Of a stretch of DNA of 44,711 nt, positions 19,582-28,976 are shown one piece after another. The notes under the pieces are model-generated. The model was given only the letters and a program-made list of their open reading frames with translations. It was not told where the DNA came from and did not search any database. Where the stretch lies: assembly GCA_003280655.1 (NCBI GenBank), contig QCEK01000012.1:1-44711 (forward strand), read 5' to 3'. Position numbers and translations under genes: made by a program. Position 1 is the first letter of the stretch; each line of letters begins with the position of its first letter. This DNA comes from Prochlorococcus sp. AG-355-O17. Lineage in GTDB: Bacteria > Cyanobacteriota > Cyanobacteriia > PCC-6307 > Cyanobiaceae.

Positions 19582-20673
19582 ATGCAGTCTATCTCTCCAG
19601 AAACCATATACAGGGGAAAATCTGCTTGGGAAAAATCTTTATCTCAAATTACTAAATTAACTAAAAGTCCATTAATTCTAGGTAGAGGGATTCAAACGAA
19701 TAATTTGAGAAATAATATTTTTAATGATTTAAAAAATCAAAAACTTAATGTAAATTCTGCTAATTTACAATTTGATTGTTGTTACGAAGATATTTCAAGA
19801 GTTAGGAATATTATTTCAAATAATAATAATGATTGTGTTATCGCAGCTGGAGGTGGCAAAGTTCTAGACTCTGGAAAATATATAGCCCACTCTCTTAATA
19901 TCCCTTGTATTACGGTTCCCCTTAGCGCCTCTACATGTGCTGGTTGGACAGCTTTATCGAATATTTATACAAAGGATGGTCAATTTATAAAAGATGTTGA
20001 ATTAGGATCTTGTCCGAAAATACTAGTTTTTGATCATAAATTTATTCAAACAGCTCCATCAAGAACACTTGCAAGTGGCATAGCAGATGCCTTGGCAAAA
20101 TGGTACGAATCCTCAATAACAAGTTCAAAAATAGATGACGGTCTTGTTCAACAAGCAATTCAGATATCAAGAGTTTTAAGAGATCAACTATTAATAGATG
20201 GAGGAAAAGCATTTAAGGGTCAGCTTGAAAATAATTCATCTTGGCAAAATACTGTAGAAGCATGTGGACTTACAGCAGGATTAGTTGGCGGTATTGGTGG
20301 AGAAAAATGTAGGACTGCAGCAGCACATGCTATTCATAATGCAATTACTCAGATAATCACACCTAATAAATTCTTACATGGTGAGATTGTTGGGGTTGGA
20401 TTATTATTGCAATTAAGACTAGAAGAAATGAAAAATAATAATAAATTAGCTGATCAATCAATTAAACAATTATTTGTTCTTATGAAAGAATTGAATTTGC
20501 CAACTACTATCGGACAACTTGGAATAAATGTTTTTGAAAATAATAATTTAGAGAAAATTGCTGATTTTACTTGTCGAGATAAATCTGAGATTCACTTTTT
20601 GCCTTTTGAAATTAATAAACGGGACATAATAGAGGTTATTTCAAATTTTGAACAACAAAAAGTTAAAACATAA
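19582..20673 (+). CDS. Glycerol dehydrogenase-like iron/zinc alcohol dehydrogenase family protein
   Basis: This is a metal-dependent NAD(P)-linked dehydrogenase of the GldA/dehydroquinate-synthase-like fold. It has 363 aa. The nucleotide-binding GGGK appears in CVIAAGGGKVLDSGKYIA near residue 90, followed by PLSASTCAGWTALSNIYT. Expected metal ligands are present: Asp in SGIADALAKWYES, His in AAAHAIHNAI and His in FLHGEIVGVG. Glycerol oxidation is one option, but several uncharacterised cyanobacterial homologues exist and the substrate is not readable. It starts 15 bases after clpC and is followed closely by an alpha/beta hydrolase, so the two downstream genes may share a pathway. Confidence 0.82.
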   Translation: MQSISPETIYRGKSAWEKSLSQITKLTKSPLILGRGIQTNNLRNNIFNDLKNQKLNVNSANLQFDCCYEDISRVRNIISNNNNDCVIAAGGGKVLDSGKYIAHSLNIPCITVPLSASTCAGWTALSNIYTKDGQFIKDVELGSCPKILVFDHKFIQTAPSRTLASGIADALAKWYESSITSSKIDDGLVQQAIQISRVLRDQLLIDGGKAFKGQLENNSSWQNTVEACGLTAGLVGGIGGEKCRTAAAHAIHNAITQIITPNKFLHGEIVGVGLLLQLRLEEMKNNNKLADQSIKQLFVLMKELNLPTTIGQLGINVFENNNLEKIADFTCRDKSEIHFLPFEINKRDIIEVISNFEQQKVKT

Positions 20674-20680
20674 ATATTTT

Positions 20681-21580
20681 TTGACTAAAAACAATTTTGA
20701 ACAATTAAGTGATTTAAATGCAGAATTTTTCGAAAGTGCCAAATTGTCACTATTAGATCCTTTAGGTCTTTATTTGGCAAATGATGTTAAGTGGATAAAA
20801 CTCAACCAAAATTGGAACTCCTTAAAATTCCCAGTAGTTATAGAAGGAAAAGGTCAACCTATACTTCTTCTACATGGCTTTGACAGTAGTTTTTTAGAAT
20901 TCAGAAGAATATATAAATCACTAAAAAGAAATTTTCAAGTTATCGTTCCTGATCTTCTGGGTTTTGGTTTTAGTCCCAGGTGCGCAACAAATGAATACAA
21001 TTCCTCGAAAATAATTTCGCATTTAATTGATCTCATTAAGACATTAAAAATAACAAAGAATCTAAAAATTGTAGGAGCCTCTATGGGAGGATCAACAGCT
21101 TTAAAACTTGCTTATGAAATTCCTGATTCTATTGATAAAATCATCCTTTTGTCTCCCGCCGGATTGTTTGGAGAACCTAAGATTATCCCTTTTCCTCTTA
21201 ACCAAATTGGCGCCTCATTTCTTGGATTGCCTCAGGTTAGAAAAAGTCTTTGTAGGCAAGCATTTGCTTTCCCAGATGAATGCGTTGGTAAAATGGAAGA
21301 ACAAATTGCTTCAATTCATTTAGGTTGTAAAGGATGGAGGAATTCACTTGCATCATTTGCAAAAAGTGGTGGGTTTGCAGGAACTCAAAAATATATCCAA
21401 AATATACCAACTAAAACATTATGTGGAGAAAATGATCGAATTCTTGGAAAAAAAGAGCTTAAAAATATAAGAAGTATTGAAAAATTAAATTTTGTAGGGT
21501 TACAAAATTGTGGACATCTTCCGCATATAGATCTTCCATCATTGTCTAGTAAAATTATTCAAGATTATTTTTTGGAATAA
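20681..21580 (+). CDS. Alpha/beta-fold hydrolase
   Basis: This is a serine hydrolase-fold enzyme with unknown substrate. From the TTG at 20681 it has 299 aa. A second in-frame TTG at 20648 would overlap the upstream gene by 26 bases and is less likely; no in-frame ATG occurs near the N-terminus. The oxyanion segment is LLLHGFDSSFLEFRR; the nucleophile is S134 in GASMGGS; the catalytic His lies in NCGHLPHIDLP near the C-terminus. The region between (about 160-230) forms the expected cap domain. In cyanobacteria such proteins are often called esterases or haloperoxidases without proof. It converges on cdsA with a 12-base gap. Confidence 0.82.
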   Translation: MTKNNFEQLSDLNAEFFESAKLSLLDPLGLYLANDVKWIKLNQNWNSLKFPVVIEGKGQPILLLHGFDSSFLEFRRIYKSLKRNFQVIVPDLLGFGFSPRCATNEYNSSKIISHLIDLIKTLKITKNLKIVGASMGGSTALKLAYEIPDSIDKIILLSPAGLFGEPKIIPFPLNQIGASFLGLPQVRKSLCRQAFAFPDECVGKMEEQIASIHLGCKGWRNSLASFAKSGGFAGTQKYIQNIPTKTLCGENDRILGKKELKNIRSIEKLNFVGLQNCGHLPHIDLPSLSSKIIQDYFLE

Positions 21581-21592
21581 AAGATTTCTTTA

Positions 21593-22450
21593 TTAATTTA
21601 GATACTTGAGAATTATAAAGATATAATATAAAACAGATGGAGTAAAGATGTAACTATCAATTCTGTCAAGAATCCCTCCATGTCCCGGTAAAAAAGTTCC
21701 GGAATCTTTTATTTTTGCATCTCTCTTCATCATAGATTCAATTAAATCTCCAACTAATGCCATAAGAGAAATTGAAATTCCATAAATTATTCCAACAATT
21801 AACGGATTTTCCCAATTCATTAAAAATGCGAAAAATATTGCTAGTAAAATTGAACAGGATATTCCTCCAATTAAACCCTCTATAGTTTTGCTCGGAGATA
21901 TTGGAGATAGAGATGTTTTACCAAATGACTTCCCAATGAAATAAGAACCAATATCACTAGCTACAATTAAAAAACAAGAAGTTAAAGTTAAGTGAAGACC
22001 AGTAGTATTTGATAAGTTCTCAAGCGACATAAAACCCTGATTTGAACCTATTATCACTGAATCTAATCCCCTTAACTTAATCCAGTAACTAGGTAAAAAA
22101 CCTAAATAGAATAATCCAAAAATAGATGCTGCAATATCTGAAATTGTTCCAGGTTTTGGTTGCAAAAGTAACCAAGTACATATCCCAACTGAACAGATTG
22201 GCAAAATTGAATTTGAAATTTCCCCTTCAAGCAGACCAATGGTCTCAAGATAAGTAGAAACTATGATAAAAGATGACGAAACTAATGTGGTTTTTGTAGC
22301 TGGTCTTATTCCTTTAAATTCTGCCATTCTAAAATATTCTAATAATGCTAGATATGTAAGCAACGCAGTTGCCAATGTAAAAAACCAACCCCCCAACAAA
22401 ACAACAATTAAACCAAAAATTCCTATAATTAATCCGCTTTTTAATCTCAT
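21593..22450 (-). CDS. cdsA: Phosphatidate cytidylyltransferase (CDP-diglyceride synthase)
   Basis: This integral membrane enzyme makes CDP-diacylglycerol from phosphatidic acid and CTP for phosphatidylglycerol, an essential thylakoid lipid. It has 285 aa with about seven hydrophobic segments. The family signature is intact at about residues 235-262: SMMKRDAKIKDSG, FLPGHGG and LDRIDS. SPSKTIEGLIGG precedes it. The gene follows the PLP decarboxylase-family gene by nine bases on the same strand, suggesting co-transcription. Confidence 0.95.
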   Translation of the reverse strand: MRLKSGLIIGIFGLIVVLLGGWFFTLATALLTYLALLEYFRMAEFKGIRPATKTTLVSSSFIIVSTYLETIGLLEGEISNSILPICSVGICTWLLLQPKPGTISDIAASIFGLFYLGFLPSYWIKLRGLDSVIIGSNQGFMSLENLSNTTGLHLTLTSCFLIVASDIGSYFIGKSFGKTSLSPISPSKTIEGLIGGISCSILLAIFFAFLMNWENPLIVGIIYGISISLMALVGDLIESMMKRDAKIKDSGTFLPGHGGILDRIDSYIFTPSVLYYIFIILKYLN

Positions 22451-22459
22451 ATGAAATTA

Positions 22460-23857
22460 CTATGTTTCTAAGACCTTTATATTAAAATTTACCAGATCTT
22501 TGTTGCATAAACTTTGATTATTTATCCAATTAAACCGATCAATGTCCACTTTTTCGCCAGGAACTAGTAGAGGTATCCCAGGGGGATAAGGGCAAATAAT
22601 ATCTCCAGATATTTTATTTAATGATTGTGAGAATGGAATAGTCCGACTCTTACTTCTCCAAGCAATTCCAATTTCGATTTCGGGTGATTGAACTAATTTA
22701 AAGGGCGATCTGAGCACGTTTAAACTTTTTGATTTTTTGGAATTTAATAGTAATTTTTTCCATAACTTTTCAAATAAATTAAGGAAATCTTTTTGATTTC
22801 CAAATCCTAAGCAAAAAGTGAGAGTCATCATTTCTGGTAATTCGGCAATAAGTCCATTTCTATAAAAGAAATTATCAGCAGTAAAACCATCAATCCCAGC
22901 ATTAGAGGTATTTACTACAATTTTTAAGGGGTCTTGAGTTTCTATAAGAGGAATATTTTTTTGAATTAATTTTTTATAAATACTTTTTGCCTCTAAAATT
23001 CTTTTTTGATATTTTGATAGATTTTTTTTGTTAAGCCAGTCCCTAATAGACTCTTCACAAGAAGAAAGTAATAAGGAACTTGGACTGGTAGTTTGAAGCA
23101 AATTAATACTTTTGATTAAATTATCTTCATTTATTAGATTCCCTTTGTACCAAAGTACCGCCGTTTGAGTTAATCCATTGAGTGACTTATGCAATGAATT
23201 AACCACTAAATCAGCGTTTGATGATAGGGCCGCTTTTGGTAAATTAAGATTTTCACAAAAAAGGAAATATGAACCATGAGCTTCATCAACTAAAACAGGT
23301 AAATTTTTTTGATGACAAAAATCTATTAAAGGTTCTAAATCTCCGGCATAACCATGATAAGAGGGATTTACAAGAATAACCCCTGCAATTTTATTCTCTT
23401 CAAAATTTAAATTTTTAAATACATTTTCCAACCATATTTTTGTAGTTGGTTTGCAATGACCGGTTATGGTTGAAAATTCTAAGTCAAAAAATATTGGATT
23501 TATATTCTGCATCGCACAGATTTTTATGACACTTATATGAACATTTCTAGGCATCAGGATATTTTCGCCAGGATTTGCCATTGCAATTACTGCTGATTGT
23601 ATTAATCCGGAAGCTCCATTAACTCCAAAAAAACATCCTTTAGCCCCAAATTTGTCGGAGAATTCTCTTTGAGATTTAGCAATTAATCCGCTTTGGGATA
23701 GTGGGGAACCTATTTCTGGTAGTTCGGGCAAGTCCCAATACCCAGGTGGATTTTTTAATAACTTCACTAATTTCTTTGGTAAAGCTGCCCCTCTGTTATG
23801 AGCGGGAAAGAATAAAGACTTTAAAAACTTTTTAGTTAGAAAAGATGAAATGCTCAT
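22460..23857 (-). CDS. Orn/Lys/Arg decarboxylase-family PLP enzyme
   Basis: This is a fold-type I PLP enzyme of the major Orn/Lys/Arg decarboxylase domain family; it may produce a polyamine (cadaverine, agmatine or putrescine). The 465-aa length is that of the short form, without the N-terminal wing domain of the E. coli enzymes. The PLP pocket shows VLVDEAHGSYF with D191 and the Schiff-base lysine K224 in SLHKSLNGLTQTA. The N-terminal segment FFPAHNRGAALP and the PGIPLLVPGE motif near the C-terminus are typical. Substrate choice cannot be decided from sequence. It diverges from the ABC1 kinase gene over 64 bases. Confidence 0.85.
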   Translation of the reverse strand: MSISSFLTKKFLKSLFFPAHNRGAALPKKLVKLLKNPPGYWDLPELPEIGSPLSQSGLIAKSQREFSDKFGAKGCFFGVNGASGLIQSAVIAMANPGENILMPRNVHISVIKICAMQNINPIFFDLEFSTITGHCKPTTKIWLENVFKNLNFEENKIAGVILVNPSYHGYAGDLEPLIDFCHQKNLPVLVDEAHGSYFLFCENLNLPKAALSSNADLVVNSLHKSLNGLTQTAVLWYKGNLINEDNLIKSINLLQTTSPSSLLLSSCEESIRDWLNKKNLSKYQKRILEAKSIYKKLIQKNIPLIETQDPLKIVVNTSNAGIDGFTADNFFYRNGLIAELPEMMTLTFCLGFGNQKDFLNLFEKLWKKLLLNSKKSKSLNVLRSPFKLVQSPEIEIGIAWRSKSRTIPFSQSLNKISGDIICPYPPGIPLLVPGEKVDIDRFNWINNQSLCNKDLVNFNIKVLET

Positions 23858-23921
23858 AAAGTATTATTGACATATATAGAATGGACTACATGGTAATCTT
23901 CTTTGATATTTTTTAACTTTA

Positions 23922-25577
23922 ATGAAAAGATCTTATTCGGAATATTCAGCAAAAGAAGACTTTCTTTGGTTGATTTTGAGACCATGGATTTTTATCCCAA
24001 GAGTTTTATATATCCTTTTAACTTTTATTTTTCTTTTTTTAAGAATACTTTTTCAAGGTAACAGTAAAAATAAAAATTTACAAAAAAATCTCTCGAAATA
24101 TCTTTTTGATGTAATAACGGATTTAGGGCCTTGTTTTATCAAATTAGGCCAAGCACTATCAACTAGACCAGATCTTGTTAGACAAGATTGGCTTACTGAA
24201 CTTACAAACTTACAAGATAATCTTCCAGCCTTTGATCACAAAATTGCTTTAAAAATCATTGAAGAGGAACTTGGAACCCCTGCTAATGAATTATTTGAAG
24301 AGTTTCCAGATAGTCCTATTGCTTCAGCAAGCTTAGGTCAAGTTTATAAAGCAAAATTAAATAATTCTTATCTAGCTGTGAAAGTACAGCGGCCAAATTT
24401 ATACTTTCTTATAAGAAGGGATATTGTAATCTTAAGGTTTTTAGGAACTTTTTTATCCCCACTCTTACCATTAAATATAGGTGTTGGAATTGGAGAGATA
24501 ATAGATGAATTCGGTAAGGCACTTTTTGATGAAATTGACTATCAAAAAGAGGCCGAAAATGCTTTGAGGTTTGCAAATTTATTCAAAGAAAATCCAAATA
24601 TTTTTATTCCTAAATTAGAAAAACAGTTTTCATCCAAAAGGGTAATCACAACTTCTTGGATTGATGGAGTTAAGTTAAGAGATCGATTTTTACTAGAGGA
24701 AAATAACTTAATACCTGCTTCGTTTATAAAAACATGTGTCATCAGTGGACTGCAGCAATTATTTGAATTTGGATATTTTCATGCAGACCCACATCCAGGA
24801 AATATGTTTGCTCTCCAAGGAGGAAATTCAGATTTTGGAAATTTAGCTTATGTAGATTTCGGAATGATGGATACCATTACAAATTCAGATAGACTTACTC
24901 TTATTAAGGCAATCGTTCACATAATAAATGAAGAATATTATCTTCTTGCTCAAGATTTCCAGAAATTAGGTTTTTTAACTAAAGACCAAGACCTTCAAAA
25001 ACTTGTTGAACCATTAAAAGAAGTCCTTGGAGGATCTTTTGGCGCTGAGGTTGGTAATTTTAATCTTAAAAATGTAACCGATAAATTCTCAAAACTGATG
25101 TACTCCTATCCTTTCAGAGTCCCCAGCAGGTTTGCCTTAATTATAAGAGCCGTGGTTAGTCAGGAGGGTTTAGCACTAAGACTAGATCCTGAATTTAAAA
25201 TTTTAAAAATCGCTTATCCATATATTGCTAAAAAACTACTTACCGATAATTCTGAAGAAATTTTAGACATCCTTTTAGAAGTAGTTTTTGATAAAAAAGG
25301 TCAAATTCAAATTGAGAAAGTTGAAAGTTTATTAAATATTTTATTTAAAGATTCAGAGAATATTAATTCAGACCTCATACCGGTGGCTAATGCTGGATTA
25401 AAATTATTTGTCAGTAAAAAAGGTTCCGAAGTCAGGAAGAATCTTCTGTTGAGCCTCATAAAAGATGAAAAATTAGAATTTACTGATGCAAAAAAACTTT
25501 TAGCTCTAATTAGAGATACTTTTAGCCCTCTTAATATTGCAAAAAGTGCTCTACAAAATATTATTTCTACAGTTTAG
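23922..25577 (+). CDS. ABC1/UbiB-family atypical kinase
   Basis: ABC1K proteins are protein-kinase-like ATPases linked to quinone and prenyl-lipid metabolism in cyanobacteria and plastids. It has 551 aa. The family-specific KxGQ motif is seen in CFIKLGQALSTRPDLV, followed by an Ala-rich nucleotide loop (SPIASASLGQVYKAKL), the ATP-anchoring Lys in LAVKVQRP, the catalytic loop FHADPHPGNMF, and the metal-binding Asp in AYVDFGMMD. A hydrophobic stretch at about 27-48 may contact the membrane. The C-terminal 150 residues are less conserved. It is monocistronic or followed by the HTH gene after 113 bases. No ubi-type pathway gene lies nearby. Confidence 0.9.
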   Translation: MKRSYSEYSAKEDFLWLILRPWIFIPRVLYILLTFIFLFLRILFQGNSKNKNLQKNLSKYLFDVITDLGPCFIKLGQALSTRPDLVRQDWLTELTNLQDNLPAFDHKIALKIIEEELGTPANELFEEFPDSPIASASLGQVYKAKLNNSYLAVKVQRPNLYFLIRRDIVILRFLGTFLSPLLPLNIGVGIGEIIDEFGKALFDEIDYQKEAENALRFANLFKENPNIFIPKLEKQFSSKRVITTSWIDGVKLRDRFLLEENNLIPASFIKTCVISGLQQLFEFGYFHADPHPGNMFALQGGNSDFGNLAYVDFGMMDTITNSDRLTLIKAIVHIINEEYYLLAQDFQKLGFLTKDQDLQKLVEPLKEVLGGSFGAEVGNFNLKNVTDKFSKLMYSYPFRVPSRFALIIRAVVSQEGLALRLDPEFKILKIAYPYIAKKLLTDNSEEILDILLEVVFDKKGQIQIEKVESLLNILFKDSENINSDLIPVANAGLKLFVSKKGSEVRKNLLLSLIKDEKLEFTDAKKLLALIRDTFSPLNIAKSALQNIISTV

Positions 25578-25690
25578 TTTTTATATCTAAATCTAATAAA
25601 TTTACTTATGATTTTAATTTGATTAGAATTAAGTTAATTGTTATTTTTAAAATTTAATAGTAAAAAGAATAATTAGCTTTGTAATATTTA

Positions 25691-26185
25691 ATGAATATTT
25701 TGAAAAATCTCTTTTTATTTAATAAAAAATCTGAAAAAAATAAAGAATCTAGTCCTAGATTACTTGATGAATATATAGAAATTGCAAAGTTAGTTAAAGA
25801 AGCAAGAATTCAAAAAAACCTTACAATAAAAGAATTGTCATATATTTCAAAAATTCCTGAACGAATAATAATTTCTATTGAAAATAATAATAAAAAAATT
25901 AGGCCAGAGTACCCTTTTATAAGGTCCATATTAATTAAATTAGAGGAATGCTTAGTATTAAAAAAAAATACATTATTAAAATTAGCTGTTAGAGAAAAGA
26001 AATTTTTCAAGAAAGGGGAAAAGTATTTTCTGTTTAGGAAATTCGATCTAATAAATACCTGGCAAGGAAGTCTTTTGTATTTCTTTATATTAGTTCTTAC
26101 TATATTTATATTAAAAAGGTACTTTATTGTAAATGTAAAATTTATAGAGATTCAAAATATTGAAAATCAAATCATTGATAAATAA
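25691..26185 (+). CDS. Membrane-anchored helix-turn-helix protein, RodZ-like
   Basis: This 164-aa protein has an HTH_25/Xre-like domain (about 27-90; EARIQKNLTIKELSYISKIP is typical of RodZ), then a Lys-rich stretch and one transmembrane helix (about 127-146, SLLYFFILVLTIFILKRYF). Only about 18 residues follow the helix, so the large periplasmic domain of true RodZ is missing. A link to MreB-type shape control is therefore only inference; it may be a reduced version or a separate membrane-bound regulator. It stands alone, 113 bases after the ABC1 kinase gene, in a very A/T-rich stretch. Confidence 0.7.
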   Translation: MNILKNLFLFNKKSEKNKESSPRLLDEYIEIAKLVKEARIQKNLTIKELSYISKIPERIIISIENNNKKIRPEYPFIRSILIKLEECLVLKKNTLLKLAVREKKFFKKGEKYFLFRKFDLINTWQGSLLYFFILVLTIFILKRYFIVNVKFIEIQNIENQIIDK

Positions 26186-26198
26186 TTTTTAATAAATT

Positions 26199-27719
26199 CT
26201 AATTTAGAGTTCTCCCAAAATTATTTCCTAGCTTACTAAACATTCTTATATTATCTTCTATTTCTTCTAAAGGACGATTTAACTTCCATTGCCAGTTATT
26301 TTTTGTGGTGCCAGGTTTGTTTAATCTACTTGAATCGTCTAGAGATAATAGATCTTGTAATGGAGCGATAAAGAGATTAGCATTCGTTTTCATGCCAATT
26401 TCTATTAAATCCCAAGAAGGATTTTCTGAAAATTTATACTCATCTTTTAATCTTTTTTTGGATTCATAATCTAAATATTCCCACCATGAAACAGAAGTGG
26501 AGTTGTCATGAGTACCTGTATAAACAACCCAATTTTCTCCTTCAATATTCTTAGGTAAATAAGGATTATCTTCATTGCCATCAAAAGCGAATTGTAATAT
26601 TTTCATGCCAGGTAGTTCGAAGTTTTTTCTTAATTTCTCAACATCAGTGGTTATTACTCCCAAATCCTCCGCAATAATTGGTAGATAGTTACACCCTAGA
26701 TCCTTTTTTACTTTATTTAATAGTGCTTTACCTGGAGAATTTATCCATTTCCCAATAATTGCCGTTTTAGAACTGCCATTAACTCTCCAGTAACCCGCTA
26801 AACCCCTGAAATGATCAAATCTCAATATATCCACAAGTTCAAATTGTCTTTGAAATCTTTTTCTCCACCAATTGAAATTAGTCCTTTTATGCTTTGTCCA
26901 AAAGTAAGTTGGGGTACCCCATAATTGTCCAGTTGATGAAAAATAATCAGGTGGGACACCACTTTGAAAGATTAAATCTCCATTTTTAAAAATTGAAAAT
27001 AATGATTTATTACTCCATACGTCGGCGCTGTCTCTAGAGACATAAAAAGGCAAATCTCCTATTAGCTTAATATTTCTTGATTTTGCAAAGTTTTTTATGA
27101 CGCTCCATTGCTCATCAAGATGCCACTGTATTAATTTTTTGATAAGGATCTCTTCCTTTTTTTTCTTAATCCAAGATTTTAAGAACTTGTTATTTTTTAT
27201 TTTAAATTCTTTAGGCCATTCCCACCAAGGCAACATATTAAATTCCTCTCTGATAACAATAAATGTTGCATAATCTTCAACCCAAGAATGCCTACTGACC
27301 CATTTGTTAAAATTAATTTTTCTTTCTTCAGATTGTGAACTCCAACCTTGCAAAAGGAGGAGGCCTAATTTTTTTGTTAAGTCATCTGCAATATCAAAAT
27401 CAAAATGATCTTTATTCTGATTTGTTGGACCTAGAATTTCTTTATTTGAAATGAAAATAAAACCTTTTTCGATTAAATCATCTATATCCAAAAACCATGG
27501 GTTAAGTGCAAAACTAGATGGGGAACTATATGGAGAACCTGTAGAGTCGGTAGGTGTAAGAGGTAAAAATTGCCAGTATTCAATTCCATGCTTATGAAGT
27601 TTATTTATCCACTCTCTAGCGCCTCTCCCAAAAGTTCCGCATACTCTTCCTCCCGGAATACATGTTGGATGCATAAGTACGCCTAATGATTTTCTTGCAA
27701 TAATTGACTCTATAGGCAT
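26199..27719 (-). CDS. malQ: 4-alpha-glucanotransferase (amylomaltase, GH77)
   Basis: MalQ transfers alpha-1,4-glucan segments and recycles malto-oligosaccharides during glycogen turnover. It has 506 aa, the normal short amylomaltase length. GH77 motifs are visible: SPYSSPSSFALNPWFLD near the N-terminus, GDLPFYVSRDSADVW, RFDHFRGLAGYW with the nucleophile Asp, IAEDLG with the acid/base Glu, and YTGTHDNSTS with the third acidic residue. The ATG lies 246 bases from the divergent prs start. The other alpha-glucan gene in the window is the GH57 gene at the 3' edge. Confidence 0.94.
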   Translation of the reverse strand: MPIESIIARKSLGVLMHPTCIPGGRVCGTFGRGAREWINKLHKHGIEYWQFLPLTPTDSTGSPYSSPSSFALNPWFLDIDDLIEKGFIFISNKEILGPTNQNKDHFDFDIADDLTKKLGLLLLQGWSSQSEERKINFNKWVSRHSWVEDYATFIVIREEFNMLPWWEWPKEFKIKNNKFLKSWIKKKKEEILIKKLIQWHLDEQWSVIKNFAKSRNIKLIGDLPFYVSRDSADVWSNKSLFSIFKNGDLIFQSGVPPDYFSSTGQLWGTPTYFWTKHKRTNFNWWRKRFQRQFELVDILRFDHFRGLAGYWRVNGSSKTAIIGKWINSPGKALLNKVKKDLGCNYLPIIAEDLGVITTDVEKLRKNFELPGMKILQFAFDGNEDNPYLPKNIEGENWVVYTGTHDNSTSVSWWEYLDYESKKRLKDEYKFSENPSWDLIEIGMKTNANLFIAPLQDLLSLDDSSRLNKPGTTKNNWQWKLNRPLEEIEDNIRMFSKLGNNFGRTLN

Positions 27720-27965
27720 GTTTTTAATATATTTTGATTCTTTAAACTTAATTTGTTTTGTATTCTATAAATTCAACCTTATACAAATTTTTTTTAATTG
27801 ACAAATATCATTGCTGGTTTTTAAGTCTGGATAAATATAAATTATAATTTTTAATCAACAATTTTTTGCTTAATTGAGGTGATTTTTGAAAACATCTAGT
27901 CATTATCTTTTGCGAAATTCACATAAGCGACTACGATAATAGTGTAGTTTTATGGTGCAAATTTC

Positions 27966-28961
27966 GTGACTAGTTTTATCACGGCAATGCAGAGTAAAGA
28001 ATCGAACTTTAATCTAACTAACAGTAGATTAAGGTTAGTAAGTGGGACAACAAACCCAAAATTAGCTGAAGAAATTGCATCATACTTAGGAATTGAAAAT
28101 GTCCCTTTAATATCTAAAAGATTTGCAGATGGAGAACTTTATGTTCAGATCCAGCAATCTATTAGAGGCTGCGATGTGTTCCTAATACAACCTACATGCG
28201 CTCCTGTAAACGATAGTTTAATGGAGCTTATGATCATGGTTGACGCATGCAAGAGAGCTTCTGCAAGACAAATAACGGCTGTAATTCCCTATTTTGGATA
28301 TGCAAGGGCAGATAGAAAGACCTCAGGAAGAGAGTCTATAACTGCAAAACTAACTGCTAATTTACTAGAGAAATCAGGAGTTGATAGAGTTCTTGCAATG
28401 GACTTACACTCTGCTCAAATACAAGGCTACTTTGATATTCCATGCGATCATATTTACGGTTCACCTGTATTAATTGATTATCTAGAAACTTTAGATTTAG
28501 AAGAAATAGTTGTAGTCTCTCCTGATGTAGGAGGAGTGGCTAGAGCAAGAGCATTCGCAAAATTAATGAATGATGCACCGTTGGCTATTATTGATAAGAG
28601 AAGATCTGCACATAATACCGCTGAAAGTTTAACAGTTATTGGTGAAGTTAAAGGTAAAACGGCTATTCTTATAGATGACATGATAGACACCGGAGGCACA
28701 ATTTGTTCTGGTGCAAATTTACTAAAAAAAGAAGGAGCTAATAGGATATTTGCATGTGCCTCACATGCTGTATTTTCTCCTCCTTCTTATGAAAGATTAA
28801 GTACTAAAAATCTTTTCGAACAAGTTATTGTGACTAACAGCATACCAGTTATACGTAAAGATAATTTTCCGCAGTTAAAAGTTCTTTCCGTCGCAAATAT
28901 GTTAGGAGAAGCTATTTGGAGAATCCACGAAGAAAGTTCTGTTAGTTCTATGTTTAGATAA
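27966..28961 (+). CDS. prs: Ribose-phosphate pyrophosphokinase (PRPP synthase)
   Basis: This enzyme makes PRPP from ribose 5-phosphate and ATP for nucleotide, His, Trp and NAD synthesis. From the GTG at 27966 it has 331 aa; an ATG seven codons in (27987) is an alternative. Motifs: SKRFADGELYVQIQQSIRG, YFGYARADRK, the metal/ATP site DLHSAQIQGYFDIPCDH, a flexible catalytic loop near DKRRS, and the PRPP-binding loop ILIDDMIDTGGT. The 246-base divergent gap with malQ contains a TTGACA at 27798 and several A/T-rich hexamers, but I cannot assign a promoter confidently and see no small gene in it. Confidence 0.95.
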   Translation: MTSFITAMQSKESNFNLTNSRLRLVSGTTNPKLAEEIASYLGIENVPLISKRFADGELYVQIQQSIRGCDVFLIQPTCAPVNDSLMELMIMVDACKRASARQITAVIPYFGYARADRKTSGRESITAKLTANLLEKSGVDRVLAMDLHSAQIQGYFDIPCDHIYGSPVLIDYLETLDLEEIVVVSPDVGGVARARAFAKLMNDAPLAIIDKRRSAHNTAESLTVIGEVKGKTAILIDDMIDTGGTICSGANLLKKEGANRIFACASHAVFSPPSYERLSTKNLFEQVIVTNSIPVIRKDNFPQLKVLSVANMLGEAIWRIHEESSVSSMFR

Positions 28962-28976
28962 TAGAAATTATTATTT

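Noticed and set aside
27720-27965. A small RNA or leader gene in the malQ/prs divergent gap
   Set aside because: The gap is A/T-rich with no stable hairpin, no terminator and no coding pattern; I can only say that promoters for both genes are probably here.
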